NCBI RefSeq assembly: GCF_003402415.2
Contig: NZ_AP036014.1
Span: 2,728,001 to 2,792,000, forward strand
Origin: Cupidesulfovibrio sp000226255
GTDB taxonomy: Bacteria; Desulfobacterota; Desulfovibrionia; Desulfovibrionales; Desulfovibrionaceae
Direction: 5' to 3'
Length of the DNA stretch: 64,000 nt
Position numbers and translations under genes: made by a program. Shown here one piece after another: positions 9,007 to 17,240 of the stretch (position 1 is its first letter; every line of letters begins with the position of its first letter). The notes beneath the pieces were generated by a model. That model ran no database searches. It was not told where the DNA came from and was given only the letters and a program-made list of their open reading frames with translations.

Positions 9007-9534
9007 CTACTTCTTGCCCGCGCGGTACACGCGGTTCACTTCGTCCAGCAGTTCCTTGGTCACGTCGATGGACTTGTCGGCATGCACCACGCCCGCCGAA
9101 GCGCCGTCGAGAATCATGGTGTAGCCCTTCTTCTCGCCGTATTCCTTGGCGGCCTTCAGGATGATGGCGGCCATTTCCTGACGCACGCGCATTTCGGCGG
9201 CTTCCACCTTGCGGGCGAAGGCGCGGGTCTTGTCTTCCAGGTCGCGCTTCAGGCGGATGAACTCGACCTTCTTGTCTTCCTTGGCTTCGGAAGACAGCGC
9301 GGCGGACTGGACCTTCATGTCCTCGGCCTTCTTCTTCAGGTCGTTGGCCTGCTTTTCCAGCTGGTCCTTCTCGGCCCCGAAGGTGGTCTTCATCTTCTTC
9401 TGGGCATCCTGCGCGGCTTCGCTCTGGGAGGCGATGGCCTGCATGTTCACGATGGCGATCTTCATGTCGGCGGCGACGGCGGCGGTGGTCCAGGCAAGGA
9501 CGAAAGCCACGGCCAGGATGAGAACTCTACGCAT
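9007..9534 (-). CDS. skp: Periplasmic chaperone Skp/OmpH family
   Basis: Skp holds unfolded outer-membrane proteins on the way to BamA. The 175-residue product has a signal peptide (MRRVLILAVAFVLAWTTAAV, cleavage after AVAA), a short strand KIAIVNMQAI, then a charged coiled coil (about 45-140) that forms the tentacles, and a closing strand with DVTKELLDEVNRVY. The ATG at 9534 has AAAGGAG nine bases upstream. The neighbour bamA works in the same pathway. Confidence 0.93.
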   Translation of the reverse strand: MRRVLILAVAFVLAWTTAAVAADMKIAIVNMQAIASQSEAAQDAQKKMKTTFGAEKDQLEKQANDLKKKAEDMKVQSAALSSEAKEDKKVEFIRLKRDLEDKTRAFARKVEAAEMRVRQEMAAIILKAAKEYGEKKGYTMILDGASAGVVHADKSIDVTKELLDEVNRVYRAGKK

Positions 9535-9635
9535 GCGAAGCGACTCCTTTAAAAACAACCTTACGGGATGATTGGCAGCCGGAAGGCCCGGCGTGTGCTT
9601 GTGGTGAGGCATGGCCCGGGGTTCGCGGCGGTTCT

Positions 9636-9653
9636 GGACGCCGCCCGGCGTCC
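9636..9653. other. GC-rich hairpin between amiC and skp
   Basis: The 225-bp gap between the skp start and the amiC stop holds a perfect 7-bp hairpin (GGACGCC/GGCGTCC) here and another GC stem near 9680-9714. Neither has a T-run, so neither is a good intrinsic terminator. No small gene is convincing in this gap. Confidence 0.4.
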
Positions 9654-9759
9654 GGTCCGCGCCGCCCCCGCGACGCCTGCCGCATCCCGCGCGAGGGGCG
9701 CGCGATATGCGGGGGTTCCGGTCAGTTATCCCCTTGCGGGTGGGGCGTCAAGCGGCGCG

Positions 9760-12171
9760 TCATCTCTGGGAAAAACGGGCAAGTTTGCGCTTGTACGAGG
9801 CCACCCCCTCGGCGACGCCGTCGGCCAGCGTGGACAGGTATTTCTCCGAGGCCAGGCGGCGCGCCTCGTCGGGGTTGGTGCAATAGCCAAGCTCCACCAG
9901 CACCGAAGGCATGCGCGCGCCCATCAGCACATAGAACGGCGCGGACCGCACGCCGTTGTCGTGGGCGGGAAAGCCGGTGCGCCGCAGCCGCCCCAGAGCC
10001 GAATCCTGCACGAAGTTGGCCACGTCGCGCGATTCCTGGGTCTTGGCGTTGAGCATGAGGTCGGTGAGGATGAATTGCAGGTCGCTGAGGCTTTTCTCGC
10101 TCACCGCGTTTTCGCGCGCAGCCACCCGGGTTGCGCTGTCCGAACGGGCAAGGTCGAGGTAGTAGGTCTCGAAGCCGCAGATGCGCGGGTCGGTGTTGGC
10201 GTTGACGTGCAGCGACAGGAACAGGTCGGCCTTCTTGTCGTTGGCGAAGGCCGTGCGCTTGTCCAGCGGCACGAACACGTCCCTGTCGCGGGTGTAGATG
10301 ACCGAAAAACCCATGCGGCGCAGGCGTTCGCCCACCATCCTGGCCATCTTCAGGGTCAGGTTGCGCTCGGTGATGCCGTTGCCCATGGCCCCGGGGTCCT
10401 TGCCGCCGTGACCCGCGTCGATCATCACCGTGTGCACGGTAAGACCCAGCTGTTCCACAAGATCCTTGGGCGGCGTGGTGGGGGCGGCCTTGTCCGCCTC
10501 GCGCACGGGCACGGACACGCGCGAATCGTCGGGGCGCTGGCCATCGGGCAGCGCGGCGTCCGTCGCGCCCACCTCGATGACCACCCGGTACGGGTTGCGC
10601 ACCGCCTGCACCTTGTAACGCTTCAGGGCCTTGAAATCGAGGATGACCCGGGTGTGACCGGACGAGGGCTGGTCGGAGCGCACCCGCGTCAGCAAAGCGC
10701 CGGAAACCCGCGCGCCGGGCTTCACCGCGTCGTCGGGCAGGGCTTCGGAAAAGTCGATGTACAGGCGCGGCGGACGGCCGGATGCGCCGTCCGGGGCGGC
10801 GTACTGGCTGCGCCATTCGGTTTCGCGCGAAAGCTCAATGGTGATGGTGGCCCGGTCGTTGTCCGCCCGCCACGACACCTGGCGCAGCACGGCGGGCTTG
10901 CCGCCCCTGGCGGGAGCGGCCGGGGCCTGCGGCACCTGCGCGCCTGATGCGGCGGATGCGACGGGCGCGGGCTGGGCCGCCTTGCCCGGCTGGGCGGCGG
11001 TGATGCGCGCGGCGGTCAGGTCCGCCAGCAGGGCGCGCGCCTCTCCGGCCATGTCGCCCTTGGGATAGCGGCGCAGCTGCGCCTCCAGCAACTGGTGCGC
11101 GCCGTCGGCGTCATCCAGGCGGTTGGCCCGCAGCCGCGCGGCGCGCAGCATGCAGTCGTCGGCCAGCGAATCGTCCGGGTGGGCGGCCACCACATCGTTG
11201 TAGCGGGCCACCGCCGCCGTGAAGTCGTCCTTGCGCCACGAGCGCGAGGCCAGTTCCTCCTGCGCCACGGCAACGCCGTACAGGGCATTGGGCGCCAGTT
11301 CCCCTTCGGGCGCGGCATCGCGCGCGCCTTCATACAACGCCATGACCCGCAGCCACGGTTCGCGCAGGGCGGCGCGTTTTGCGTCACCGCGCAGCGCGTC
11401 CAGTTCCTTGCGGGCCTCGGCATACAGCTTCGCGGCCTTGGCCGGGTCGCTGCGCGCGCTCTTTTTCGGCTTTGCCGCGGCCTTGGCGGCGGGCACTCCG
11501 TCGGCGGCGGAGGCCACGGCCACCCCGCCGCCGTCGGCGGAGGGATTGGCTGCACGTGCGGAAGTGCTCGCGGCATTGGCGACGGGGCCGTCGTCATCCT
11601 GCTCCAGGCGGCCGGAGCGCCCCACGGCCACCGGGGCCTTGGGCGCATCGCCCCCGGGCGCGCCGGAAAGCGAGGCCAGCAGGTCGCGCGCCGATTCGGC
11701 CATGTCGCCGCCGGGGTAGCGGGTCAGAATGGTGTCCAGCAACTTGCGGGCGTCGGCGGCATCGCCAAGGCGGTTGCCCCGGATGTCGGCCGCGTGCAGC
11801 AGGGCGTCGTCGGCCAGCACGTGCCAGGCGTATCTGGCGGCCAGCTTCTCGAAACGGCGTGCCGCGTCCTCGAAGTCCGTCTTGCGGAAGGAACGGATGG
11901 CCAATTCTTCCACGGCCAACGCGCCGTGGAACATGGCTGCGGGCACGTTGCCCCAGTTCGGGTACTGCCGGACTATCCCATCGAAGCGGCCAACCAGGCG
12001 TTCCCATGGTTCGCGCAGGGATCCGCGCCGGTCGTCCCCCTTCAGGGACGCCAGTTCCTTCTTGGCGGCCGCGTACGCCGAGGACGCATCGGCGGCCCCC
12101 GCCGGTGCGGGGAGGCCGAGGCAGCAAACGAATGTGAGGGAAAGCAGAAGGAGGGCGAAAAACCTGTGCAT
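9760..12171 (-). CDS. amiC: N-acetylmuramoyl-L-alanine amidase with duplicated helical module and AMIN domain
   Basis: A periplasmic zinc amidase that cleaves the stem peptide from peptidoglycan during cell separation. The 803-residue product has a signal peptide (to about 27) and two copies of an approximately 135-residue TPR-like helical module (about 33-165 and 247-383), joined by Ala/Lys/Pro-rich linkers. An AMIN targeting domain (about 425-535) and an Amidase_3 domain (about 575-800) follow. Zinc and catalytic motifs are intact: MIDAGHGG (near 580), LSLHVNA (near 652) and VELGYCTN (near 760). I prefer the ATG at 12171, six bases after AGGA; the ATG at 12177 abuts that site. It is much longer than enterobacterial AmiC because of the duplicated module. 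Confidence 0.9.
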   Translation of the reverse strand: MHRFFALLLLSLTFVCCLGLPAPAGAADASSAYAAAKKELASLKGDDRRGSLREPWERLVGRFDGIVRQYPNWGNVPAAMFHGALAVEELAIRSFRKTDFEDAARRFEKLAARYAWHVLADDALLHAADIRGNRLGDAADARKLLDTILTRYPGGDMAESARDLLASLSGAPGGDAPKAPVAVGRSGRLEQDDDGPVANAASTSARAANPSADGGGVAVASAADGVPAAKAAAKPKKSARSDPAKAAKLYAEARKELDALRGDAKRAALREPWLRVMALYEGARDAAPEGELAPNALYGVAVAQEELASRSWRKDDFTAAVARYNDVVAAHPDDSLADDCMLRAARLRANRLDDADGAHQLLEAQLRRYPKGDMAGEARALLADLTAARITAAQPGKAAQPAPVASAASGAQVPQAPAAPARGGKPAVLRQVSWRADNDRATITIELSRETEWRSQYAAPDGASGRPPRLYIDFSEALPDDAVKPGARVSGALLTRVRSDQPSSGHTRVILDFKALKRYKVQAVRNPYRVVIEVGATDAALPDGQRPDDSRVSVPVREADKAAPTTPPKDLVEQLGLTVHTVMIDAGHGGKDPGAMGNGITERNLTLKMARMVGERLRRMGFSVIYTRDRDVFVPLDKRTAFANDKKADLFLSLHVNANTDPRICGFETYYLDLARSDSATRVAARENAVSEKSLSDLQFILTDLMLNAKTQESRDVANFVQDSALGRLRRTGFPAHDNGVRSAPFYVLMGARMPSVLVELGYCTNPDEARRLASEKYLSTLADGVAEGVASYKRKLARFSQR

Positions 12172-12508
12172 GTCCATTCCTGGGTTCCGCCGGGCGGCCA
12201 CGGCGCAGTGCGCCGTCGGGGTCCGGTTTCGGACACCAGCGGCGGCAAACCCTACCGCAACCCCCGCCCCGTTGGCAACCCGTGCGCTCTGGTCGGGGCG
12301 CTCCGCCCGGCCAACAGGCCAGGCTGGCGGGACGGCCAAGCTTGGTCGCTTGGACAGGGGCGCCGACCATGGCCGTGCCCCGCGCTGCGGCGCGCGCCTG
12401 CCTCCCCGTCCGCACGAGAAAAGGGGCGCGGCCTTTCGCCGCGCCCCCATCATGCCTTTTCCGTGCGTCCCTGGCAGACGCTTCCGCCCCGTGGGGCGCT
12501 CACCTGGG
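12172..12508. other. Intergenic region bamA-amiC
   Basis: This 337-bp gap holds the bamA terminator (12419-12447) and the amiC leader with its AGGA site. A short perfect stem (CGGCGCA/TGCGCCG) lies near 12202. I see no gene and no clear -35/-10 pair, although amiC should need its own promoter here. Confidence 0.5.
12419..12447 (-). terminator. Rho-independent terminator after bamA
   Basis: On the minus strand a 10-bp perfect stem GGGGCGCGGC/GCCGCGCCCC with loop GAAAG is followed by TTTTCT. It lies 62 bp after the bamA stop and separates bamA from amiC. Confidence 0.88.
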
Positions 12509-15199
12509 CTAGAAGAACTGGCCCATGGAGAACTCGAAGCGGCCGTTGGTCTTGTCGCCCTCGCGGTTTTCGTCCAGCGGGTAGCCGTAGGCGAAGCGCA
12601 GGTCACCCATGGGCGAACGCCACCGCAGTTCCAGGCCGACGGACTTCTTGATCTCGTCGTCCCAGTTGAACTCGTCGCGCGAGTCGGAGTTGAAGCCCAC
12701 GTCGAAGAACGGCACCAGGGCAAGGCCAAGCTCGGAATGGAACACCCAGATGTATTCCATGTTGGCGAAGGCCATGCGGTCGCCGCCGATGCGGTCGCCG
12801 CTGTCCTTGTCGCGCGGGGAGAGGTCCTTGGAGCTGTAGCCGCGGATGGAGTCGATGCCCCCGATGTAGAAGCGCTCGAACACCGGCACCTCTTCGCCGT
12901 CCTTGGTCTCCAGCACCACGCCGCCGCGTACGCGGCCGTGCAGCACGTGATTGGGGGCAAGCTGGTAGTACTGCTCGGTCTGGGCGGTGGGCTTGAAGAA
13001 GTTGTCGTCGCCCATCAGGATGCCGCCGCCGTATTCGGTGAATATTTTGGTGATGTTGCCCCGGGTCGGATTTTCCTTGCTGTCCGTAGTGTCGCGGGTG
13101 ATGCGGCCGTGCACGACGCTGGACACGTTGTCGCCTTCGCGTTCCTTGATGATGTCGGCCGCGTCGTCCTCGATGTCGTACAGCTTGTAGAAGTCCAGGC
13201 GGTAGCCCCAACCCACGGTGGTGTATTCGCCGATGGGGTAGGCAAAGCGGATGGTGTTGCCGATGGTGTTCTTGCTGAAGTCCGTGTACTCGTCGCGGAT
13301 GTTGTACGCGTCGTAGCCCACCGACAGATTGGTGTCGTTGTAGCGCGGGTTGGTGAACGACCACTGGTAGGCGGTGCGGCGGCCGGAGAACAGGGCCATC
13401 AGCGAGGTCTGGTAGCCCTTGCCGAACAGGTTGCGCTCCATGATGGTGCCGGACACGCCGAACTCGTAGTAGGTGGAGTAGCCGATGCCGCCGATGAGCG
13501 CGCCGGTGTTCTTCTCCTTCACCTTCACCTTCAGGTCCACTTCCTCTTCGCGCTCGGTGGGCACCAGTTCGGTGGACACGGCCTCGAAGTACTGCAGCTT
13601 GTTCAGGCGCTCGGCGCTGCGGCGCAGCTTCTTGCCTTCGAACATGTCGCCGTCGGTGATGCGCAGTTCACGCAGGATGACGTTGTCGCGGGTCTTGTCG
13701 TTGCCTTCCACCAGCGCGCGGCGAATGTACACCTTCTGCCGCTTGTTCACCGTGTAGGCCACATCCACCACGGGTTCGTCCTCGTGCTTGCGGGTGCGGG
13801 CGTTCACTTCGGCGAAGGCGTAGCCGTAGTCGGAATAGAAATCGGTAAGGGCCTTGTTGTCTTCCTGCATCACGTTGAAGCGGAAGAAACCGTCTTCCTG
13901 CTTCACGTCGTCCAGTTTGACGATCTCGGCCAGGCGGGCATCGGGCTCGATGAGGTCGCCGGCGAAGGTCACCTCGCCCAGCTTGTAGCGAGGGCCTTCC
14001 TTGATGGCGAAGGTGACGATGATGCCGTCCTCCTCATAGTCCACCTTGGGCGCGGCCACCATGGCGTCGAGATAGCCGTGGTTCATGCAGTAGGCGGTGA
14101 TGGCGGCGGAATCGCGCTCGAGGTGTTCATCCTTGAGCACGCCGGACCCGGTGATCCACGAGAACATGCCGCGCTCGGAAAGCGCCAGCTGCTTCTTGAG
14201 ATCGTCGGCGTCCATCTTTTCCGCGCCTTCCACGGCCACCTTCTTGATGTACAGCTTCTTGCCCTCTTCCACCTTCAGCACCAGGCTCGCGCCCGCCCCG
14301 CCAGCGCGAGATTCCACGCGGTGCGAGACCTTGGCGAGGTAGTAGCCTTCCTTGCGATAGAGTTCGGTGACCTTTTGCAGGTCCTGGGCAAGCAGCTTTT
14401 CGTTGAGGACCGAACCGGTCTTGGTGCTCATGGCGGCGAGGATGTCATCCACGTCCACCTTGTCCGAGCCCTCGACGGCAACGTTTTCGATGCGCGGCTT
14501 TTCCTTCACCGTGTAGACGAGGACAAGGCCTTCGCCGTCCTGCTCCACGTTGGCCTGCACGTCGCTGAAGTAGCCAAGGTCCCAGATGCGCTTCACTTCG
14601 CGGTTGATGGCGGCCGGGTCCACCGGGTCGCCCTTGCGGGTGGTCAGGCGCATCAGCACCACGTCGGGGTCCAGCACCTTGGTGCCGCGCACCTTGACGT
14701 CGGCCAGAGTGTTGCGGCGCAGAAGGTCCGAGGCGATGCGCTCGGCCAGTTCGTCCACGGCGGGCAGGACATTGATCAGCCCTTCCTTCTGGATGAAGAA
14801 GGGGCGCGCCGCGCGGATGCCCAGGGCGTCCACCACGCGCACGTCGATGCTGAAGCCATCGCCAACCTGGTTGAAGCTGCCGTACACGGCAACACCCGCG
14901 CCCGCGAGCACGGAAAGGTCGCGCGCCGTGGACACGTCCAGCGTGGTCACGCGCTGGTCGCGCACCAGGGCCTGCGCGTCCTTGCGGGCGATGACGTTAA
15001 GCCCGCGCGCCACAAGGCGCTGCGAGATGAGTTCCGGCAGATCGTCGTTGAGGTATTCGAGGTCCGGACCGGCATTCACCTGGAAAGGCAGGACGATGAC
15101 GGTGGTATCCCTCGGCGTCTGGGCCGGAGAGGTTGCCGCGTGTGCGAGCACAAGCAGGGCCACCGCAAGGATGCGCCCCCATTTAGCGAGTCTGGTCAT
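12509..15199 (-). CDS. bamA: Outer membrane protein assembly factor BamA with extra N-terminal domain
   Basis: BamA folds and inserts beta-barrel proteins into the outer membrane. The 896-residue product has a signal peptide (to about 26), then an extra domain (about 30-165) before the POTRA repeats (about 185-510) and a C-terminal 16-strand barrel ending in GRFEFSMGQFF, the typical aromatic OMP signal. The extra domain (VIVLPFQVNAG, LISQRLVARGLNVIAR, GVAVYGSFNQVGDGFSIDVR) resembles the TolB-N/CsgG-type alpha-beta fold by eye. The ATG at 15199 has GGAGAG four bases before it and overlaps the lolD end by 17 bp, so the two are co-translated. Confidence 0.95.
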   Translation of the reverse strand: MTRLAKWGRILAVALLVLAHAATSPAQTPRDTTVIVLPFQVNAGPDLEYLNDDLPELISQRLVARGLNVIARKDAQALVRDQRVTTLDVSTARDLSVLAGAGVAVYGSFNQVGDGFSIDVRVVDALGIRAARPFFIQKEGLINVLPAVDELAERIASDLLRRNTLADVKVRGTKVLDPDVVLMRLTTRKGDPVDPAAINREVKRIWDLGYFSDVQANVEQDGEGLVLVYTVKEKPRIENVAVEGSDKVDVDDILAAMSTKTGSVLNEKLLAQDLQKVTELYRKEGYYLAKVSHRVESRAGGAGASLVLKVEEGKKLYIKKVAVEGAEKMDADDLKKQLALSERGMFSWITGSGVLKDEHLERDSAAITAYCMNHGYLDAMVAAPKVDYEEDGIIVTFAIKEGPRYKLGEVTFAGDLIEPDARLAEIVKLDDVKQEDGFFRFNVMQEDNKALTDFYSDYGYAFAEVNARTRKHEDEPVVDVAYTVNKRQKVYIRRALVEGNDKTRDNVILRELRITDGDMFEGKKLRRSAERLNKLQYFEAVSTELVPTEREEEVDLKVKVKEKNTGALIGGIGYSTYYEFGVSGTIMERNLFGKGYQTSLMALFSGRRTAYQWSFTNPRYNDTNLSVGYDAYNIRDEYTDFSKNTIGNTIRFAYPIGEYTTVGWGYRLDFYKLYDIEDDAADIIKEREGDNVSSVVHGRITRDTTDSKENPTRGNITKIFTEYGGGILMGDDNFFKPTAQTEQYYQLAPNHVLHGRVRGGVVLETKDGEEVPVFERFYIGGIDSIRGYSSKDLSPRDKDSGDRIGGDRMAFANMEYIWVFHSELGLALVPFFDVGFNSDSRDEFNWDDEIKKSVGLELRWRSPMGDLRFAYGYPLDENREGDKTNGRFEFSMGQFF

Positions 15200-15956
15200 A
15201 CAGCTCTCCGGCTCTGAGTTCTAGGCATCTGCCCATGATGTCGGCCAATTCGCGGTTGTGGGTCACGATGACGAGGGTCATGCCCAGTTCCCGGTTGAGA
15301 TCAAGCAGCAGGCGCGCCACCACGTCGCCGGTGCGCGCGTCGAGATTGCCCGTGGGCTCGTCGGCCAACAGCACCTTGGGCCGCATCAGGATGGCCCGCG
15401 CTATGGCGGCGCGCTGGCGCTCGCCGCCCGACAGCGTGGTAACCCGATGCCCGGCCCTGTCGGCCATGCCGACAAGGGCCAGGGTGTCGCGCGCCCGAGC
15501 CAGGGCCTCTGCGCGCGGCATGCCCGCGATGATGGCCTGCATGGCCACGTTTTCCAACGTATCGAATTCCGGAAGCAGGTGGTGGAACTGGAAGACGAAG
15601 CCTATTTCGCGGTTGCGCAGCCGCGCCTTCTCGTCCGCAGACATGGCCCCCATGTCCCGGTCCTCAAACAACACCTGTCCCTGTGAGGGAGTATCAAGGG
15701 TACCCAGCAGATGCAAGAGGGTGGACTTGCCGGAACCGGATGCCCCGACGATGGCCACCGACTCGCCGCACCCGATGGAAAGGTCCACCCCGCGCAGGAT
15801 GGTCAGTTGTTCCGCCGGGCCTTCGTATGCCTTGTCCACGCCCACCAGGCGGTACAACGGCGCGTTATTTTCGCCGGGTCCGGCATTCTTGCCGGTCGGG
15901 CCAGTCGGGCCGGTCTGTCCAGTCGGGCCGGTCATGTGGATGGTGCCGGTGCTCAT
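15183..15956 (-). CDS. lolD: Lipoprotein-releasing ABC transporter ATP-binding protein LolD
   Basis: LolD powers extraction of lipoproteins from the inner membrane for delivery to LolA. The 257-residue ATPase has Walker A GASGSGKS (71-78), Q-loop FVFQFHHLLPE, signature LSGGERQ (175-181) and Walker B VLLADE (195-200). The first 25 residues are an unusual Gly-Pro-Thr-rich leader (TGPTGQTGPTGPTG) encoded by a 9-bp tandem repeat; the Met at residue 8 is an alternative start. The ATG overlaps the lolC stop as ATGA, and its 3' end overlaps bamA. Confidence 0.94.
   Translation of the reverse strand: MSTGTIHMTGPTGQTGPTGPTGKNAGPGENNAPLYRLVGVDKAYEGPAEQLTILRGVDLSIGCGESVAIVGASGSGKSTLLHLLGTLDTPSQGQVLFEDRDMGAMSADEKARLRNREIGFVFQFHHLLPEFDTLENVAMQAIIAGMPRAEALARARDTLALVGMADRAGHRVTTLSGGERQRAAIARAILMRPKVLLADEPTGNLDARTGDVVARLLLDLNRELGMTLVIVTHNRELADIMGRCLELRAGELYDQTR
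15892..15936. repeat. 9-bp tandem repeat in lolD 5' end
   Basis: Five units of a 9-bp repeat (plus-strand unit CCGGTCGGG with CCAGTCGGG variants) encode Thr-Gly-Pro/Gln triplets at the LolD N terminus. The units keep frame. Confidence 0.85.
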
Positions 15957-17230
15957 TCGTAGCGCAGCGCTTCGGCGGGTTCCAGGCTGGCAGCCTGGCG
16001 CGCCGGGTAGATGGTGGCGACGAAGCACAGCAGCATGGCGCTTACGCCTATGGCCACCATGTCGGTCCATTGCAGCAGCACCGGCAGGTGGTCCAGCGAA
16101 TAGACCCCGTGCGGCAGCTCGATGAACTGGTACTTCTGGAGCAGCCAGGCCACCCCCAGCCCCAGCACGTAGCCGAGCCCGGTGCCGATGGCCCCGATGA
16201 CGGTGCCCTGAAGCATGAAAATGCGGCGGATCATGCCCTTGGTGGCCCCCATGGACATGAGTATGGCGATGTCGCGCGTCTTTTCCATGACCAGCATGAC
16301 CAGCGTGGTGATGATGGAGAACGAGCCCACCAGCACGATGAGCACGAGAATGACGGCCATGGCGGTCTTCTCCAGCTTCAGCGCGGCGAACAGGTTGGCG
16401 TTCATCTCCATCCAGTGGCGGGTGTACAGCGGATAGCCGCCCACCGCGCGGGTGACGCGCTCCGCCACCGCATCGGCCTTGTACACGTCGTCCACGGCCA
16501 GCTCCACGCCGGAAACGGCCCCGTCCGGCAGGCCCAGCACATCGCGCGCGGCGTCCAGCGACACGAAGCCCAGCGAAGAATCGTACTCGAACATGCCGGT
16601 GGAGAACACGCCCACCACCACGAAGGGGCGGATGCGCGGGGCGAACCCGGCCGAGGTCTTCTGCCCGGCGGGCGACAGCAGGTTCACCCGGCTGCCCACC
16701 ACCACGCCCAGACGCTGGGCCAGCTCCTCGCCGATGATCACGCCGGGCGGCCCCGAAGCCGTGGCAACGGCCCCTGTAGAGGACGCACCTTCGGGCGTGA
16801 CGCGCGGCGCAAGGTCGGCCACGTCGCCCTTCTTCATGTTGGAAAGGATGCCCAGCACCGAAGGCGCGGTCCGGGGGTCTATGCCGCGCAGCACCAGCCC
16901 CTTCACCCCGTGGGGGGTGGAGAGCATGACTTCGGAATAAATGAACGGCGTCGCGCCGCGCACCCCTTCCACCTGCCGGATCTTGTCGATGAGATGCGGC
17001 GCGTCGGTAAGGCCGGTGCGGTCGGCGGACATGACGATGCCGTGGGCGTTGGCGCCCAGGATCTTGTCGCGCAGGTCTGTGGTGAAGCCGTTCATGACGC
17101 CCAGCACCACGATGAGCGAGGCGACGCCCAGCGCCACCCCCAGGATGGAGGTGACGGAGATGACGGAAATGAAGGTCTGCCTGCGCCTTGCGAACAGGTA
17201 GCGCAAGGCCACGAACAGTTCGAAGCTCAT
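15953..17230 (-). CDS. lolC: Lipoprotein-releasing ABC transporter permease LolC/E
   Basis: The membrane subunit that passes lipoproteins from the inner membrane to the LolA chaperone. The 425-residue protein begins SFELFVALRYLFARRRQTFISVISV, a family hallmark, with one N-terminal membrane helix, a large periplasmic domain (about 50-265) and three C-terminal helices ending in the FtsX-like segment FVATIYPARQAASLEPAEAL. A single LolC/E-type gene suggests a homodimeric LolF-like arrangement. It lies 10 bp after lysS and overlaps lolD by ATGA. Confidence 0.94.
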   Translation of the reverse strand: MSFELFVALRYLFARRRQTFISVISVTSILGVALGVASLIVVLGVMNGFTTDLRDKILGANAHGIVMSADRTGLTDAPHLIDKIRQVEGVRGATPFIYSEVMLSTPHGVKGLVLRGIDPRTAPSVLGILSNMKKGDVADLAPRVTPEGASSTGAVATASGPPGVIIGEELAQRLGVVVGSRVNLLSPAGQKTSAGFAPRIRPFVVVGVFSTGMFEYDSSLGFVSLDAARDVLGLPDGAVSGVELAVDDVYKADAVAERVTRAVGGYPLYTRHWMEMNANLFAALKLEKTAMAVILVLIVLVGSFSIITTLVMLVMEKTRDIAILMSMGATKGMIRRIFMLQGTVIGAIGTGLGYVLGLGVAWLLQKYQFIELPHGVYSLDHLPVLLQWTDMVAIGVSAMLLCFVATIYPARQAASLEPAEALRYE

Positions 17231-17240
17231 GCGGCGGGGC

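Noticed and set aside
11729..15217. 1162-codon open frame opposite bamA
   Set aside because: Antisense shadow: high GC leaves long frames free of stops opposite real genes. Its sequence is Val/Gly/His-rich with no motif, while the other strand is bamA.
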